Assembly (NCBI RefSeq): GCF_000067165.1
Contig: NC_010162.1
Coordinates: 9,183,001-9,247,000 of the forward strand
Source: Sorangium cellulosum So ce56
Lineage (GTDB): Bacteria; Myxococcota_A; Polyangia; Polyangiales; Polyangiaceae
Length of the DNA stretch: 64,000 bases
Reading direction: 5' to 3'
Position 1 is the first letter of the stretch. The number at the start of each line of letters is the position of its first letter. The translations under genes were made by a program, and so were the position numbers. Under the pieces are notes generated by a model. It searched no databases and was not told the origin of the DNA. It saw only the letters and a program-made list of their open reading frames with translations. This document shows, piece by piece, positions 40,097 to 48,550 of the stretch.

Positions 40097-41509
40097 ATGA
40101 AGATTCGGCGTCGCACGCTGTCGGCCATGTCCCTTGTCCTCACCCTCGCCGCTGCTTGCAGCGATGGCGGAGGCGGCGATACCACAGGCGCCGGCGGCAT
40201 GGGCGGGGAAGGCGCTGGCGGATCTGCTGTCGGGGATGCGGCCACGAGCTTCGAGGTGACCATCGAGAACGTGACACCCGCGCGGGATTACCGGGTGGCC
40301 GGCGTGTTCAACACGCCCGTGGGCGAGAGCATGCCCGGACCGCTCTTCCCAGAGAAGAGCTTCGAGTTCCGCGTCGGCGCCCTGCCAGGCGACAGCCTGT
40401 CGTTCACGACGATGTTCGGGCAGTCGAATGATCTGTTCTATGCGCCCGATGGCGCCGGGATCGCGCTCTACGACGAGGCGGGCAACCCGGTGAGCGGAGA
40501 CGTGACCGGCCAGGTCCTGCTGTGGGACGCAGGCAGCGAGGCCAACGAGGAGCCGGGCGCGGGGCCGAACCAGGCGCCCCGGCAGAGCGGCCCGAACACG
40601 GGCGCCAAGGACCCGGACAACACGGTGCGGCTGGTCCAGGATGGCTATACCTACCCGGCGGTCGAGGAGGTCATCCAGGTGATCGTGACGCCGGAGCCGG
40701 GCAATGAGTTCACGATCCGGATCACCAACATGTCGGAGGTGGGGACGCTGATGCCCGAGGGCGGGGAGCCAGCCGCCGTGCCGCTGTCGCCGGGGCTCTT
40801 CGTGGTGCACACGATGGAAAACCCGCTGTTCACGGTCGGGCAGGCGTACCCCGGTAACGGGCTGGAGGCGCAAGCCGAGGACGGGAACCCGATGATGCTG
40901 CACGAGGGGGTCATGCCCCGCGCGGGGCTGACCTCGCCGGCGGCGCCGGGCGTCGCGGTGGTGCACGGGGCCGCAGCGCCGCTGTTCAGGTCGGGCGAGG
41001 CGGACCGGAGCAAGGGACTCGAGATGCTGGCCGAGGACGGGAACCCGACCACGCTCGCGGAGTCGCTGGAGGCCGAGGTCGGGGGCGAGAGCGGGCTCTC
41101 GTCGGTGCTGGTCTACGACACGCCCGTGGGCGCCTCGATGCCGGGGCCGCTGCTGCCCGGCGCGAAGTTCAGCTTCAGGGTGACCGCGCGGCCCGGCGAG
41201 CGGCTGAGCTTCGCGTCGATGCTGGGGCAATCGAACGATCTGTTCTTCGCCCCGAGCGAGGAGGGGATCGCGCTGTTCGACGCGAGCGGCGAGCCGGTGA
41301 GCGGCGATGTCTCCGACCAGGTCTCGATCTGGGACGCGGGCACCGAGGCCAACCAGTGGCCCGGCGTGGGCCCCGACCAGGCGCCGCGCCAGGCCGGGCC
41401 GCAGATGGGCGCCGACGATCCCACGGACCGGGTGCGCTCCGTCGATGACGGTTATCTGTATCCTGCGGCCAGCCAGATGCTGAAGGTGACCATCAGCCCG
41501 GCGCGGTAG
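40097..41509 (+). CDS. Lipoprotein with two spondin-N-like domains
   Basis: 470 residues, ATG at 40097 preceded by CTGGAGGATCGTC. Signal RRRTLSAMSLVLTLAAACSD with lipobox AAAC, then a short Gly-rich linker. Two copies of a spondin-N-type domain follow: residues of about 50-200 (YRVAGVFNTPVGESMPGPLF, SLSFTTMFGQSNDLFYAPDG, LLWDAGSEANEEPGAGPNQA) and of about 345-470 (SVLVYDTPVGASMPGPLLPG, LSFASMLGQSNDLFFAPSEE, SIWDAGTEANQWPGVGPDQA). The WDAG-x-E-x-N-x-x-P-G-x-G-P-x-Q signature is diagnostic. The middle 130 residues (ALYDEAGNP, LFVVHTMENPLFTVGQAYPG) belong to the same family's extended form. Adhesion at the outer surface is inferred. Confidence 0.85.
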   Translation: MKIRRRTLSAMSLVLTLAAACSDGGGGDTTGAGGMGGEGAGGSAVGDAATSFEVTIENVTPARDYRVAGVFNTPVGESMPGPLFPEKSFEFRVGALPGDSLSFTTMFGQSNDLFYAPDGAGIALYDEAGNPVSGDVTGQVLLWDAGSEANEEPGAGPNQAPRQSGPNTGAKDPDNTVRLVQDGYTYPAVEEVIQVIVTPEPGNEFTIRITNMSEVGTLMPEGGEPAAVPLSPGLFVVHTMENPLFTVGQAYPGNGLEAQAEDGNPMMLHEGVMPRAGLTSPAAPGVAVVHGAAAPLFRSGEADRSKGLEMLAEDGNPTTLAESLEAEVGGESGLSSVLVYDTPVGASMPGPLLPGAKFSFRVTARPGERLSFASMLGQSNDLFFAPSEEGIALFDASGEPVSGDVSDQVSIWDAGTEANQWPGVGPDQAPRQAGPQMGADDPTDRVRSVDDGYLYPAASQMLKVTISPAR

Positions 41510-41795
41510 CGGGGACCACGAGCGGCAGCGCTGGCTGCTGAATCACGGCCCCGGGGACGCCCGGGGCCGTTCACGCGTGACCTCCGAGCCTGTCGCTCAC
41601 GCAAAGGCCCAGTTCTCCTACCTCGGTAGACCGCTCGCGCTCGAGCGTGGCTGACCTCAGCAGAGCCTGCGGGCGCCGGCTAGTGGCAATGAGCCGGCAG
41701 CGAGCCGACGCGAGCGGCGGGCTCGACTACCGGTCCGAGCTTGCTCGCCCCTCGGGTGCCACCGACAACCCGAGCAGCTGGTCGCGAGGTCGCGC
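41510..41795. other. Intergenic region, promoter of the hydrolase gene expected
   Basis: About 285 bases, no gene. GCCCCGGGGACGCCCGGGGC (around 41549-41568) is an inverted repeat 40 bases after the spondin stop and may end that transcript. Confidence 0.45.
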
Positions 41796-42725
41796 ATGCT
41801 ACCGTCCGTTCCGATCATGGAAGGCTCGATCCTCCGGCACATCGTTGCAAGCGATGGGACGCGCATCGCGTGGCACACGCACCAGCGCCCAGGCGACGAG
41901 GTGCAGCTGCGGGATCGAGTGCCTGTCGTCCTCACGAACGGCCTCAGCACGACGGAGAACTTCTGGAAGCACCTCGTCAGCGCGCTCGCAACGACGACCC
42001 ACCTGGTCCACTGGAGCTACCGGGGTCACGGGCAGAGCGAGACGGCGCGCTCGGGCGACTACACCATTTCGACCCACGCAGACGATCTTCTCCGGGTGAC
42101 GGAGGCGGTCCGTGCTCGTAGTACGTTCTCCGGCGCGCCGGTGCACATCGCCTTTTCCATGGGCGTCACGGTGCTGCTCGAGCTCTACCGCCGCCGCCCT
42201 GATCTCGTGCGCGCGATGGTGCTCATCGCCGGCGGCGCCGATCACCCCTACGCGTCGAGCGCCGCCTTCCGGATCCCCGGCGCGCGCGCGGCCCTCCGTA
42301 TGGCGCTACGGACGGCGGCCCCCATCGTCCCTCGTAGTGCGCCGGTCGTGCGCCGCGTCACGGCGTCCAAGGCCCTCTTCCCCCTGGGCCAGGCCGCGGG
42401 CGTCTTCGGGCCCGAGGCGCCTCGGGAGGAGCTCGAGCATTTCCTCCGCGCCGTCGGGACCATGGACCTTCGCGCTTACTGGGAGTCTCTGCGGTCGTTG
42501 ATGGAGGCACGCGCGTCGGACGTCCTCCCCCAGGTGCGGGTGCCGGTCCTGGTGATCGCGCCCGAGCGCGACGTGATGGCCCTGCGGGCCGATCTCGACA
42601 CGCTGCGCCGCCTCATTCCGGGTGCCGAGTGGATGATCGTGCTCCGCACAGGCCACGCGATGCTCCTCGAGGCAGGGGGCGCGGTATCGGCTCGCATACA
42701 GGAGTTCTTGCTCGGCCTACAGTAG
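41796..42725 (+). CDS. Alpha/beta hydrolase
   Basis: 309 residues (the internal ATG at 41817, MEGSILRHIVASDGTRIAWH, is also a plausible start). HVASDGT entry strand, VPVVLTNGLSTTENFWKHLV (oxyanion region, here NGL), VHWSYRGHGQSE (conserved strand-turn), nucleophile elbow HIAFSMGVTVLLELYRRRPD (Ser in F-S-M-G), acid in APERDVMALRADLD and His in RTGHAMLLEAGG. A complete catalytic triad in normal spacing. A cap domain of about 80 residues lies between. No signal peptide. Substrate unknown; such enzymes include esterases and lactonases. Confidence 0.88.
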   Translation: MLPSVPIMEGSILRHIVASDGTRIAWHTHQRPGDEVQLRDRVPVVLTNGLSTTENFWKHLVSALATTTHLVHWSYRGHGQSETARSGDYTISTHADDLLRVTEAVRARSTFSGAPVHIAFSMGVTVLLELYRRRPDLVRAMVLIAGGADHPYASSAAFRIPGARAALRMALRTAAPIVPRSAPVVRRVTASKALFPLGQAAGVFGPEAPREELEHFLRAVGTMDLRAYWESLRSLMEARASDVLPQVRVPVLVIAPERDVMALRADLDTLRRLIPGAEWMIVLRTGHAMLLEAGGAVSARIQEFLLGLQ

Positions 42726-42921
42726 CCAAGAGCCCATGGGCCAAGCTCCCGCCACCTGCACAGCCGCCTCGCCTGTAGCCGCTCCCTCCTCGCGCGGTGT
42801 CGCCGGGCGCGCTCGGTCCACAGGTGCCTATCGGTCTTGTCCCTCTCCAGCGGCAACAGACTGGACAGGACACGGGCATGATCGCCGAAGAGGAGGCTCG
42901 GGTGTACGAAGGAATTGTCAC

Positions 42922-43200
42922 CTCGAGCCGGACCGCTTCGATATCACCCGGCAGCAGAGCCGGCACCTGACCTTCGGGAGCGGCGCTCATTACTGCCCCG
43001 GGGCCTCGCTCATCCGGATGGAAGTGGAGGAGTCGGTGCGCGCCCTGCTCTCGCTGCCGCGCTGGGAGCTCGCCGAAGAGACGTTGAGCTACGCCGGCTC
43101 GAACCTGCAGGACCGCGGGCCGAGCTCGCTGCGCGTTCGCTTCCCCGCAGCCTGTAGCGGGCGGGCTCGGCCCATTGGCCGGCGCGCCGCTGGCCGCTGA
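42922..43200 (+). pseudogene. Cytochrome P450 C-terminal remnant
   Basis: The translated segment LEPDRFDITRQQSRHLTFGS, GAHYCPGASLIRMEVEESVR, ALLSLPRWELAEETLSYAGS is the heme-binding end of a bacterial P450: ER..PDRFDITR, F-G-S-G-x-H-x-C-x-G-A with the Cys heme ligand, then the L helix. Everything N-terminal of this (over 300 residues) is missing; upstream sequence gives only a short unrelated frame. A gene fragment. Confidence 0.8.
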
Positions 43201-43440
43201 CGCCCCGACCGAGGCGGCCACCCGAAAAGAGACAATCACCCAGCTCCTCGAGGACGTAGCCAGCGATCTGGAAGGCACGAGGGGCGCCGTGCGTCCCGAT
43301 CGACGCAGGCCACGGATCGCCGCAGGAATCCTGGCGACACGCTCCGCACCGGACACGGCGAGCAGCGCACCGGTGGCGGGGACGATGGTACCAACCAGGC
43401 TCTTGCGGCGGGCGCTCCCGCTCGATATTCAAGCTGGACG

Positions 43441-44394
43441 ATGTACCGTGCATCCGACGATGCGGCCCTCGTGCGAACGGCCGAGGCGCAGGTCCTCGCG
43501 AGCTACGCCGCGCTCGTGCAGGTCGTGGCGCGTGTCGCGGCCCTCAATGCGCGCCTCGTGGAAGGCGGGGTGGCTCCGATTCCGCTCGCCACGTACACGC
43601 CGCCGCCCGCCGCGGTGGGGGTGCCGGCCTCCGTGGATCTCCTCCAGGGCCAGCGCGCGTACTACGCCGGAGAAGCCGCTCGCCTCGGCGAGGCCCTCCG
43701 CGCGATGGAATCGGTGCTTGCCCAGCGCGCTCGTCCTGTCGCGCCGCTCCGGCCGGGGCCGCGCGCCGTGCCTGCCGCGTACGTCTTCGCGGAGCTGTCC
43801 CGCGGGGCATGGTCCTTCTTCAAGATCGCCCTGTTTCCTCCCTTCACGATGCTGATCGCGCCGTTCCTGCTCCTCCCGTGGTACGCTGGGCCGCTCGCGG
43901 GCGCCGCAGCGATGGCTGCGTTCCTCGTCGTGCTCTGGGGCGTGTCGTTGGCGGTCGCGACGAAGCGCTTGCGGCTCCTCGCGCGCGGCGAGGTCGGCAC
44001 GGTGCTCCAGAAGAGCGAAGCGTACTCGGGCGTGCGGCTCAGGAACTGGCCCGTGCTCTGGACGAACGGCTGGGACATCTCGCTGCGCGCGTACTCGGGC
44101 CTCGGCTCGGTGACGACGCTCACGGTGCAGACCCCGCGCGGACGCATCGCGCAAGTCACGGTGCGTACGGGGCCATCGTTCCGCGGCGTCGTGCTCGTCG
44201 ATCCCGAGACGGGCGGCGGTCTGGCGAACTGCGACTTCGCCTCCGCCCCGCGGCCGGATGCGCGGGGCGAATGGGACCCAGCTCTCCCGGGGCGCGTCTG
44301 GGCGGCGGCCTGTTTCTCGGTCGTCGCGTCGCTCGCGCTCGCCACCGCCACGACCGTCGCCGCGCTCGTCTCTCTGGATCTCCTGGCGTTTTAG
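43441..44394 (+). CDS. Membrane protein of unknown function
   Basis: 317 residues. The N-terminal 125 residues form a soluble helical region (AEAQVLASYAALVQVVARVA, LQGQRAYYAGEAARLGEALR). Two membrane helices follow (IALFPPFTMLIAPFLLLPW, GAAAMAAFLVVLWGVSLAVA), then a beta-rich domain (RLLARGEVGTVLQKSEAYSG, VTTLTVQTPRGRIAQVTVRT) and a last helix (ACFSVVASLALATATTVAAL). The lay-out, pair of helices plus soluble beta domain plus final helix, recalls DUF3592-like proteins, but the identity is uncertain. A 240-base gap separates it from the P450 remnant. Confidence 0.65.
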   Translation: MYRASDDAALVRTAEAQVLASYAALVQVVARVAALNARLVEGGVAPIPLATYTPPPAAVGVPASVDLLQGQRAYYAGEAARLGEALRAMESVLAQRARPVAPLRPGPRAVPAAYVFAELSRGAWSFFKIALFPPFTMLIAPFLLLPWYAGPLAGAAAMAAFLVVLWGVSLAVATKRLRLLARGEVGTVLQKSEAYSGVRLRNWPVLWTNGWDISLRAYSGLGSVTTLTVQTPRGRIAQVTVRTGPSFRGVVLVDPETGGGLANCDFASAPRPDARGEWDPALPGRVWAAACFSVVASLALATATTVAALVSLDLLAF

Positions 44395-44556
44395 CTCGAA
44401 GCTCGCTCTGCGGAGCTGCCCACTTCGCCGTGTGCCGGGGCACGTTCAAGACCGATTTCACGGATGGCCGCGGAAGGCGGTATGTCTCCAGGAAGAGAGG
44501 AATGCTCCTGCGACCACGTGAACGTTCACGCTGGTGACCGATGGTCGAGCGTCTCG

Positions 44557-45567
44557 CTAACCGATGTTGCTCGGCCGGTACCAGTCGAAGTCGTTGTGGA
44601 ACGGAAAGCTGTTGATCCCCAGGCTGATGCTGGCGTCGAGCGCGCGGACGTGGTGCCACCAGCCCACCGGGATGAAGAGCGCATCGCCTGGCTCGAGCAC
44701 GACGTCCTTCACGAGCACCGGGGCCATCGGGTCCTTCTCCGGATCGCGACCGGCGTACATCGCGCGTGCGCCGTCGAACAGCGACGTCTCGAACGGCGCG
44801 ATCATGCGGTAACGCTTCCTGCCGTACACCTGCCCGAACAGGATGTTGGACGTGTCGTAGTGCAGCGGCGTGACGGTCCCGGCAGGGCCGAGCCAGAGCG
44901 CCGAGGCGCCCAGCAGCCGCTGCGCGGCGCAGTACCCGTCCGGGAGCACCACGTCGTCCAGCAGCGCGCCGAGCTTCGTCCGCTCGAGGACGCGGTTGTT
45001 CGCGACCATGTAGAAGTCGTTCGTCTCCTCGTTCGCGGCGCCGGCGATGCGCGCGACGAAGTCGCGCAGCGGCGTGCTCTCGGTGTGCCGCGCCGCGTGC
45101 ATGTCGTAGTCGGGATCGCTCTGGCGTCCTGTCGTGACGTCGACCACGACATCGCCGAAGCGCTCGGAGAGGTACGCCGGGGTCCACCGGCCGAAGGCGG
45201 GCCAGCGGGTCACGACGTCGGTCAGGACAACCGGGATGTTGCCGGCGACATAGACGTCGCGGAGCTCCTCGCCAGACACGCCGGACCGCCGCGGGATCCC
45301 CGTCGGATCGCAGGCGACCGACGCCATTCTCTGCTGGAGCCGCGCCAGCATCTCGTGCCGCCGCGCCGACCTCGCGAAGGGCCGAGCGGCGACGAAGATG
45401 GGCGAACGGACGATGGCCGAGAGCAGCTCTCCGGCCTGCGTGCTGCTGACGCCGGCCGCCTGGAGCTGCTCCGAGATCTGGCCCTCGGGCACGCCGCGCA
45501 GCAGGTTCTCCGCGGCCCAGCGCCACCACTCGGGCGCAACTTCCAGCTCGCGTTCCTGTTCGCCCAT
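44557..45567 (-). CDS. Cupin-like/JmjC-type oxygenase domain protein
   Basis: 336 residues from ATG 45567 (MGEQERELEVAPEWWRWAAE). A helical N-terminal region of about 80 residues precedes the JmjC/cupin_8-type domain: PVVLTDVVTRWPAFGRWTPA, YLSERFGDVVVDVTTGRQ, TVTPLHYDTSNILFGQVYGR (H-x-D iron ligands), KRYRMIAPFETSLFDG, VVLEPGDALFIPVGWWHHVR (third His) and ISLGINSFPFHNDFDWYRP. Fe(II)/2-oxoglutarate-dependent hydroxylation is the family reaction; the substrate could be a protein or small molecule. The gene follows the proline-repeat lipoprotein by 50 bases on the same strand, so the pair may be co-transcribed. Confidence 0.85.
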   Translation of the reverse strand: MGEQERELEVAPEWWRWAAENLLRGVPEGQISEQLQAAGVSSTQAGELLSAIVRSPIFVAARPFARSARRHEMLARLQQRMASVACDPTGIPRRSGVSGEELRDVYVAGNIPVVLTDVVTRWPAFGRWTPAYLSERFGDVVVDVTTGRQSDPDYDMHAARHTESTPLRDFVARIAGAANEETNDFYMVANNRVLERTKLGALLDDVVLPDGYCAAQRLLGASALWLGPAGTVTPLHYDTSNILFGQVYGRKRYRMIAPFETSLFDGARAMYAGRDPEKDPMAPVLVKDVVLEPGDALFIPVGWWHHVRALDASISLGINSFPFHNDFDWYRPSNIG

Positions 45568-45616
45568 CTTCGACCTCACGATGTTGGGGAGCGCAACGGT
45601 GCGACGATCGAACGCC

Positions 45617-46096
45617 TCACTTGCACGGGGGAGGAGGCGGCGGCATCGGCGGGATGATCTCCCTCTCTTCCCCGTCCGGCGGCGGCGGCATCGGCGGGAT
45701 GATCTCCCCCTCTTCCCCGCCCGGCGGCGGCATCGGCGGCACAATCTCGCCGCCCTCGCAGTCCGGAGGAGGCGGCATCGGCGGGATGATCTCCTCGTCC
45801 GGAGGCGGCGGCGGCATCGGCGGGATGATCTCCTCGTCCGGAGGCGGCGGCGGCATCGGCGGGATGATCTCCCCCTCTTCCCCATCCGGCGGCGGCGGCA
45901 TCGGCGGGATGATCTCGCCTTGATCGACCGGGTCCTGTCCCTCATCGACGCCCGGAGGACCACAGGCGACCACGAAGACGGCAGCCGCCGCTGCCGCCGC
46001 TCGAGACACCCGCTGCACCAGGGCCGCCGTTCGAGGCGGCGGCGTGGGCAGCGGCGATAACAAGGCTGCATCGTCCGAAAGAAAGTTACGTGACAT
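45617..46096 (-). CDS. Lipoprotein with tandem EIIPPMPPPP repeats
   Basis: ATG 46096, preceded by GGAGGTGTTC. The N-terminus SRNFLSDDAALLSPLPTPPP leads into AAAAAAAVFVVACGPPG with lipobox VVAC. The mature part is seven copies of an E-I-I/V-P-P-M-P-P-P-P unit with acidic spacers (for example GEIIPPMPPPPDGEEG), ending PPPPPPCK. A polyproline-II rod anchored in a membrane is expected. No enzyme domain. Proline hydroxylation by the neighbouring JmjC-type protein is a speculative link. Coding repeats are a DNA tandem array (about 45650-45920). Confidence 0.75.
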   Translation of the reverse strand: MSRNFLSDDAALLSPLPTPPPRTAALVQRVSRAAAAAAAVFVVACGPPGVDEGQDPVDQGEIIPPMPPPPDGEEGEIIPPMPPPPPDEEIIPPMPPPPPDEEIIPPMPPPPDCEGGEIVPPMPPPGGEEGEIIPPMPPPPDGEEREIIPPMPPPPPPCK

Positions 46097-46232
46097 GAAC
46101 ACCTCCGCTGCCGGCAGCGTGCAGGACATGTGCCATCTCACTACCGCCGGATATCCCTGAAGATCTCGCCTTCTACAGCGCCGACCGACGCCCCCGTCGC
46201 GCGTGGCCCAGAATGGCTCAGCGGCGCGCGGC

Positions 46233-47495
46233 TCACCGCAGGGCCCGCGCGAGCGCCGCGTCGTCGACCTCGTCCTCTGCGGCGCTCTCGAGCGCTGCGC
46301 GCAGCGCATCGTCGGCCGTGGTCTCGGCGGCGATGCGAATGTGCTCCTGCGCTTCGGGGTAGCCAGCGACGCGCAGAAGCAAGGCAGCGCCCACCCGGCG
46401 ATCCAGCGGGGCGCTGGCGTCGTCGAGCGCTTGGAGCGCGTGCTCGGGGGTCAGGCCAGCGGCGCGGTAGTCGTCGCCGGCGAGCAGCTTGCGGAGGTCC
46501 TCGCGCCAGAGCGCGAGATCGCGGCCGCGCCGCTCCAGCGCGTCGGCGCCGTGCAGCGCTGCGCCGCCGGCAGCGCCCTCGCGCGCATCACGGAGGCGCT
46601 GCGCCAGCGTCTCTGTCAGGGCTTCTCCCGTCGGGAGCACGACCGGACCGTCGCTGCCCCGGCGAAAGAGGAGGAGCCGATCGCCGCGCCTCTCGACCGA
46701 GTCGAGCTCGGCGTAAGGGAGCCAGACGGTCGAGAAGGGCCGCTCGACGCGCACGCCGTCGGTGCCCACCACGACGGGAGTGCGGCGCACGGCGCGGCGG
46801 AGGAGCCATGTCGACAGCGCGGTGAGGGCAAACCACGCCACGACCGGTCCGGAGCTGCCGGTGAGCGGCTCGGCGAGCGCCATGATCACGACGAGCCAGA
46901 GGATCATGAAGGCCGGCAGACCGAAGCAGCCGGCCAAGAGCTCGCGGTGGACGCTGCCGAGCGAGACCACGACGCGCCGCTCCGTGGGGCCGATCCCGAG
47001 GGCCGCGAGCAGGCGCGCGCCCTCTTCCTCCCGCGCGACGCGCACCTCGAGCACCCGCCCGCCGCGCAGGTGGAGCTCGACGCGGACGCGCAGATCCGAC
47101 AGGACGAGGCCGGAGCGGATCTCGGCGCGCGGGATCGAGCGCTCCGCGGCGCCGGAGTCGAGACGCAGCCCAGCCGCGTCCGCGGCCACGCGCACCGGCC
47201 CCTTCCAGCCGACGGCGGTGGTGGTGAACAGGGCGCTCACGAACGAGAGGCCCAAGCCGACGATCACACCGGGCACGGTGAGGGTCAGGGCGTGGAACGC
47301 GACCCCGCGGAGGCTCGGCTCGTCCAGCACGTGCGCGAGGACCAGGGCGATGACGCTGATCAGAAAAGGCCCTCCCCCGCTCGCGATCAGCGCGAGGCCT
47401 TCGAAGACGCGGCCAAGGCCCTCGTAGCGCCGCCCGACGCGGTGGCTCGTGAGCTCGAAGGCAGGTCGGGAGGTCGCCCGCATCGCCGGGGTCAT
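46233..47495 (-). CDS. Multi-spanning membrane protein, function unknown
   Basis: 420 residues. Two N-terminal membrane helices (GGGPFLISVIALVLAHVLDE, ALTLTVPGVIVGLGLSFVSA), a soluble PH-like beta region (AGLRLDSGAAERSIPRAEIR, LRVRVELHLRGGRVLEVRVA), two further helices (GCFGLPAFMILWLVVIMALA, VVAWFALTALSTWLLRRAVR), a second similar beta region (VVVGTDGVRVERPFSTVWLP, YAELDSVERRGDRLLLFRRG) and a C-terminal helical domain. The two helix-pair plus beta units look like an internal duplication. The family is not recognised. It is 48 bases downstream of the ECF sigma gene end on the same strand. Confidence 0.7.
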   Translation of the reverse strand: MTPAMRATSRPAFELTSHRVGRRYEGLGRVFEGLALIASGGGPFLISVIALVLAHVLDEPSLRGVAFHALTLTVPGVIVGLGLSFVSALFTTTAVGWKGPVRVAADAAGLRLDSGAAERSIPRAEIRSGLVLSDLRVRVELHLRGGRVLEVRVAREEEGARLLAALGIGPTERRVVVSLGSVHRELLAGCFGLPAFMILWLVVIMALAEPLTGSSGPVVAWFALTALSTWLLRRAVRRTPVVVGTDGVRVERPFSTVWLPYAELDSVERRGDRLLLFRRGSDGPVVLPTGEALTETLAQRLRDAREGAAGGAALHGADALERRGRDLALWREDLRKLLAGDDYRAAGLTPEHALQALDDASAPLDRRVGAALLLRVAGYPEAQEHIRIAAETTADDALRAALESAAEDEVDDAALARALR

Positions 47496-47542
47496 TCTGC
47501 GCCCGCTGTCGGGGCGATCTCCAGCACGTTACAGCGAGGCCG

Positions 47543-48550
47543 CTAGCCGTGGATCCAGTAGCGGTAGCCGTTCGTGCGGAAAGGCACGTCGAGCTCGCGG
47601 CAGATCTCGGCGATCACATCGGGGGTGAAGAAGTAGTTGCGGATGCGGGCGATGTGCTCGCCGTCGGTCTCGACGGTCCAGACGGTGCGCACCGCGGGTC
47701 CGGTGTCGTGGTCGAACCAGAAGAGCAGCAAGAGCTCACCGCGATGCTCGCGCACCTCGCAGCGCGGCGGGCCGCCGAGGTAGCCGACCAGGTGACGGGC
47801 GTCGACCCCGCCGGCGTCGGTGGTCGTGATCGGCGAGAGGCTGCCGACGAACGACCCGGTGCGCGGATCCGCCGGGGGCTCGCGCCCGTACTCGGTCACC
47901 ACGCCGACGATCTCGGTGATCGAGCTGTCGAGGAGCAGCGAGGTCAGGGCCGGCAGGTCGCGGGCGTTGAAGGCGGCGCAGAAGGCGTCGAGCACGCCCG
48001 GCGCGGGCGCCCGGGGCTCGTCGGCCTCGGGCGCCACGAGCTTGCCGCGGCCGCGGTGCAGCGCCGCCTTGACGGCGCCGACCGAGGTCGAGAGCGACGC
48101 GGCGACCTCTTCGAGCGAGAAATCGAACACGTCCTTGAGAACGACCGCCGCGCGCTCCTGGGGCGACAGGTGCGCGACCAGGGTGCCGGCGGCCTCGCGC
48201 GACGCCCGCTCGTCGGGCGCGTGCCCTGGCGCCACGGGCGCTGCCGCGGGCTCGCCGAGCGCGTCGCGCTCGAGCCGCTGCCGCCGGGCGCGGTCGATCC
48301 AGAGGTTCGACGCCACCCGGAACAGCCAGGCGCGCGGGTTGGGCAGCTCGTGGAACAGGGTGCCGAGCGTGACGAAGCCGCGGGCCATCGTGTCCTGCAC
48401 CAGGTCCTCGGCGTCCCACGGGCTCCGGGTCAGGTAGCGGCAGTAACGGTACAGCTCGGGCCGGAGCGGCTCGAACACGTCGAGGAACCGCTGCCATGAC
48501 GCCTTCACGTCATTGCTCAGCTCGCCGAGGTCGCGCGGCTCGTCGCTCAT
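47543..48550 (-). CDS. ECF sigma factor with SnoaL-like C-terminal domain
   Basis: 335 residues from ATG 48550. Region 2: LRPELYRYCRYLTRSPWDAE, DLVQDTMARGFVTL, NPRAWLFRVASNLWIDRARR. Region 4: LSPQERAAVVLKDVFDFSLE, EVAASLSTSVGAVKAALHRG. The C-terminal 130 residues (VLDAFCAAFNARDLPALTSL, RTVWTVETDGEHIARIRNYF) are a SnoaL/NTF2-like domain, as in ECF41-type factors, where this domain modulates sigma activity in place of an anti-sigma. Its ATG overlaps the stop of the reductase gene (ATGA), so both form one operon, and the reductase is transcribed first. Confidence 0.88.
   Translation of the reverse strand: MSDEPRDLGELSNDVKASWQRFLDVFEPLRPELYRYCRYLTRSPWDAEDLVQDTMARGFVTLGTLFHELPNPRAWLFRVASNLWIDRARRQRLERDALGEPAAAPVAPGHAPDERASREAAGTLVAHLSPQERAAVVLKDVFDFSLEEVAASLSTSVGAVKAALHRGRGKLVAPEADEPRAPAPGVLDAFCAAFNARDLPALTSLLLDSSITEIVGVVTEYGREPPADPRTGSFVGSLSPITTTDAGGVDARHLVGYLGGPPRCEVREHRGELLLLFWFDHDTGPAVRTVWTVETDGEHIARIRNYFFTPDVIAEICRELDVPFRTNGYRYWIHG

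Noticed and set aside
39416..41230. 604-residue minus-strand frame over the spondin gene
   Set aside because: His/Arg/Pro-rich shadow; the plus strand has a signal peptide, ribosome-binding site and two spondin-type domains.
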